From positions 2,046,001-2,110,000 of the forward strand of contig NZ_CP053291.1 of the NCBI RefSeq assembly GCF_014926385.1: a stretch of DNA of 64,000 nt. The letters are read 5' to 3'. This stretch comes from Trueperella pecoris. GTDB taxonomy: Bacteria > Actinomycetota > Actinomycetes > Actinomycetales > Actinomycetaceae. This document shows, in pieces, positions 60,931 through 64,000 of this stretch. Both the position numbers and the translations under genes were made by a program. The first letter of the stretch is position 1; the number at the start of each line of letters is the position of its first letter. The notes under the pieces were generated by a model. That model did no database searches and was not told the DNA's origin. It was given only the letters and a program-made list of their open reading frames with translations.

Positions 60931-62202
60931 GTGTCCGCACTCAAAAGAGCAGGAATCCTTCCGTGGATCCTCGTGGCAATCGTCGCGGGAATCGCCTTCG
61001 GTTTCTTCTTCCCCGAATCGCTTTCACGCATATTCTTCTCCTTCAACGAGATCTTCTCCCAGTTCCTCGGGTTCGCCATCCCGTTGATCATCGTGGGTCT
61101 GATCGTGCCCGCCATCGCCGACCTCGGCCACGGAGCCGGCAAGTGGCTCGGCATCACCGCGGCCATCGCCTACGGATCGTCCCTCTTCGCGGGCCTCCTG
61201 ACGTTCTTCGCGGCGAAGGCGGTCTACCCGTTCCTCATCTCGGTCGCTGACAAACCCGACATCGCCACCGAGTCCTCGGCCGGCAAGGGCTACCTCTCCC
61301 AGCTGGAGATTCCGCCCGTCTTCGGCGTCATGACGGCCCTCCTGCTTGCCTTCACGATCGGCATCGGCCTCTCCCTCGCGCCGCGTGGCGTGATCCGCAA
61401 GGGCTTCGTTGAGTTCCGCGAGATCATCACCGCCCTCATCGCCAAGGTCATTGTCCCCTTCCTGCCACTACATATCTTCGGCATCTTCCTCAACCTCACC
61501 CAGACGGGTGAGATCGCCGCGGTACTGTCGGCCGTCGCCAAGGTCGTCGTCTTCGTCCTCATTCTCGAAGTCATCATCCTGGCAACCCAATACGGCATCG
61601 CCGGAGCCGTGGCGAAGAAGAACCCCTTCAAGGCACTGGCCACCATGTTGCCGGCCTACTTCACGGCCCTGGGCACCTCGTCGTCGGCGGCGACGATCCC
61701 CGTCACCCTGCGTCAGACCGTGGCCGCCGGCGTCTCCCAGCCAGTTGCCTCCTTCGTGGTGCCACTGTGTGCGACCATCCACCTTGCCGGGTCAATGTCG
61801 AAGATCACCGCCTTCGCCATGGCCGTCATCGCCATGAACGGGCTGACCATCCCGACGGCGCAAATGATCGGCTTCATCTTCATGCTCGGAGTCATCATGA
61901 TCGCCGCCCCCGGCGTGCCCGGCGGAGCCATCATGGCCGCCGTCGGCATCCTCGGCTCGATGCTCGGGTTCGACGACGCCATGCTCGGCCTCATGATCGC
62001 CACCTACATCGCGCTCGATTCCTTCGGTACGGCAACCAACGTCACTGGCGATGGCGCCATCGCGCTCGTTGTTGACAAGTTTGCCCGCGGCGACGTCGGA
62101 AGCCCCTCCGAAGGCGCTGACGGCTTCCGCGCCCGCGCTGAGTTCGACGCCGAAACTTACATGGAGTCAGTCGGCGGAAACCGAACGGCTACAGTCATCT
62201 AG
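60931..62202 (+). CDS. Dicarboxylate/amino acid:cation symporter (DAACS family)
   Basis: The protein imports C4-dicarboxylates or amino acids such as glutamate, serine or threonine with sodium or protons. The 423-residue membrane protein has about eight helices and two hairpin loops. It carries the serine-rich loop TSSSAATIPVTLRQ near residue 250, AGSMSKITAFAMAVIAMNG and DSFGTATNVTGDG. GTG 60931 has TAGGAG 7 nt upstream. It is followed by a terminator shared with convergent nrdF. Confidence 0.92.
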   Translation: MSALKRAGILPWILVAIVAGIAFGFFFPESLSRIFFSFNEIFSQFLGFAIPLIIVGLIVPAIADLGHGAGKWLGITAAIAYGSSLFAGLLTFFAAKAVYPFLISVADKPDIATESSAGKGYLSQLEIPPVFGVMTALLLAFTIGIGLSLAPRGVIRKGFVEFREIITALIAKVIVPFLPLHIFGIFLNLTQTGEIAAVLSAVAKVVVFVLILEVIILATQYGIAGAVAKKNPFKALATMLPAYFTALGTSSSAATIPVTLRQTVAAGVSQPVASFVVPLCATIHLAGSMSKITAFAMAVIAMNGLTIPTAQMIGFIFMLGVIMIAAPGVPGGAIMAAVGILGSMLGFDDAMLGLMIATYIALDSFGTATNVTGDGAIALVVDKFARGDVGSPSEGADGFRARAEFDAETYMESVGGNRTATVI

Positions 62203-62306
62203 GTCGGGCCGGGTAGCGCCGGCGACTAGTTCCGGCTACAGAGAACCGGTCTGGCCTCGCCGCTAGCCACACCCCTGCGTAAGCCGCACCCGCCACCTCA
62301 CACGCA

Positions 62307-62344
62307 TTCGGGGGACTCGAGCCGTACAAGCCGAGTCCCCCGAA
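62307..62344. terminator. Bidirectional terminator between symporter and nrdF
   Basis: TTCGGGGGACTCG (62307-62319) pairs perfectly with 62332-62344, loop 12 nt. It lies between convergent genes and probably serves both; there is no strong T-run. Confidence 0.65.
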
Positions 62345-62377
62345 CTGCTTCTCAATGGGAGCGAGATAAGACCTGGC

Positions 62378-63457
<1,080 letters not shown>

Positions 63458-63487
63458 TCACCCCCAAAAGGTCACCGATCCTCGCGT

Positions 63488-63493
63488 TAGGCT
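63488..63493 (+). promoter_or_regulatory. -10 box TAGGCT of the last gene
   Basis: TAGGCT at 63488-63493 is six bases before the ATG at 63500, the leaderless spacing found at several other genes in this window. Confidence 0.5.
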
Positions 63494-63499
63494 TGGCAC

Positions 63500-64000
63500 A
63501 TGAGCACCGCTTTCACGACGCCGTCCGGGCACCACGCGCCCGCCCAAACAGCCATCGCCGAAACCGCACCGGCGCCTTCCTCCGCGCCCGGCACTGCCCT
63601 GCAGGAAACCAATACAGGCCCGGCTGGCGGCCCCCGAGGCACCGCGCGGCGCTACACCGGCCGTATCCGCGGTATCGACGTCGCGCGCGGGTTGGCAATT
63701 CTGGGCATGATCTGGGCTCACGTGCGCCCAGCCCCGGACGATTGGGGTACGATCGCCCACTTCCTGTCGGAGATCCCTTCGGGGCGTTCGTCGGCACTCT
63801 TTGCCCTTCTCGCAGGTGTTTCGCTTGCCATTCTCACAGGACGCAACGTCCACTACACCGGGGAGCAGATGCGACACGCACAACTACGCATCGCAGGACG
63901 TGCGGTGGCCCTGCTCGTATTTGCTGCGTTCCTCAATGTGTTTTCTTCCATGATTGCTATCATTCTTGGCTTCTATGCGGCCTGGTTTCTTTTCGCTATC
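63500..64000 (+). CDS. Multi-pass membrane protein, acyltransferase/DUF418-like (partial, runs off window end)
   Basis: The first 167 residues are present and open to the end of the window. A disordered Ala/Pro/Thr-rich tail of about 55 residues is followed by RIRGIDVARGLAILGMIWAH, a membrane helix motif typical of DUF418 or heparan-alpha-glucosaminide acetyltransferase-like proteins. Two to three more helices follow (SALFALLAGVSLAILTG, then AVALLVFAAFLNVF). ATG 63500 follows TAGGCT by six bases without a ribosome site. The exact family cannot be fixed from this part. Confidence 0.75.
   Translation, partial: MSTAFTTPSGHHAPAQTAIAETAPAPSSAPGTALQETNTGPAGGPRGTARRYTGRIRGIDVARGLAILGMIWAHVRPAPDDWGTIAHFLSEIPSGRSSALFALLAGVSLAILTGRNVHYTGEQMRHAQLRIAGRAVALLVFAAFLNVFSSMIAIILGFYAAWFLFAI

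Overview
The window is chromosomal DNA of a high-GC Gram-positive bacterium (Actinobacteria). Signs of this are the high GC, the many GTG starts, several genes with a -10 box about 6 nt before the start codon and no Shine-Dalgarno, an LPXTG surface protein, FemX, class Ib NrdF and GNB/LNB enzymes. The gene set suggests a host-associated, facultatively anaerobic member of the Actinomycetaceae (Trueperella/Arcanobacterium/Actinomyces-like). That placement is inference. No rRNA, tRNA, CRISPR array, prophage or transposase gene was found.

Layout. 1-9562: divergent ROK regulator and a galacto-/lacto-N-biose (GNB/LNB) operon: binding lipoprotein, two permeases, GH112 phosphorylase, NahK kinase, GalT2. 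9563-10490: a junk-like interval with two copies of a 114-bp palindromic element, a tiny membrane-protein gene and the decayed 3' end of an ABC exporter gene. 10493-17501: GH4 6-phospho-glycosidase, PfkB kinase, a ribose-type ABC importer and its GntR regulator. 17542-21358: App1-type phosphatase, ADP-ribosylglycohydrolase, small membrane protein, exported EEP-fold hydrolase. 21512-31416: galK, a frameshifted LPXTG GH16 glycanase, and a GH36 alpha-galactosidase/ABC operon whose binding protein has a nonsense codon, under a LacI regulator. 31624-37122: hexuronate catabolism (KDG kinase, KDPG aldolase, UxuA, UxuB) with a divergent IclR regulator. 37215-44051: surface acyltransferase, anaerobic ribonucleotide reductase NrdDG with tandem NrdR-like boxes, mutarotase, FemX. 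44063-48412: a two-component system, an FtsX-type ABC exporter, and an in-frame ABC-ATPase/response-regulator fusion that looks like a deletion scar. 48638-55001: HrpA helicase, two membrane proteins, SprT-like protease. 55202-58582: third sugar ABC importer. 58737-64000: lipoprotein, LMW tyrosine phosphatase, VapBC, amino/dicarboxylate symporter, NrdF, start of a multi-TM acyltransferase-like protein.

How it fits together. Several loci serve use of host glycans: GNB/LNB from mucin or milk glycans, alpha-galactosides, hexuronates, and beta-glucan-like polymers. GalT2 in the first operon and galK at 21.5 kb supply parts of galactose metabolism; galE is not in the window. NrdDG and NrdF give oxygen-independent and oxygen-dependent dNTP synthesis. 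The alpha-galactoside/GH16 region carries two independent gene-breaking lesions, and 9.6-10.5 kb and 47.7-48.4 kb carry further relics, so the region is actively decaying or phase-varying. The most unusual objects are the ATPase/response-regulator fusion with its flanking palindromes and the two families of dispersed palindromic repeats.
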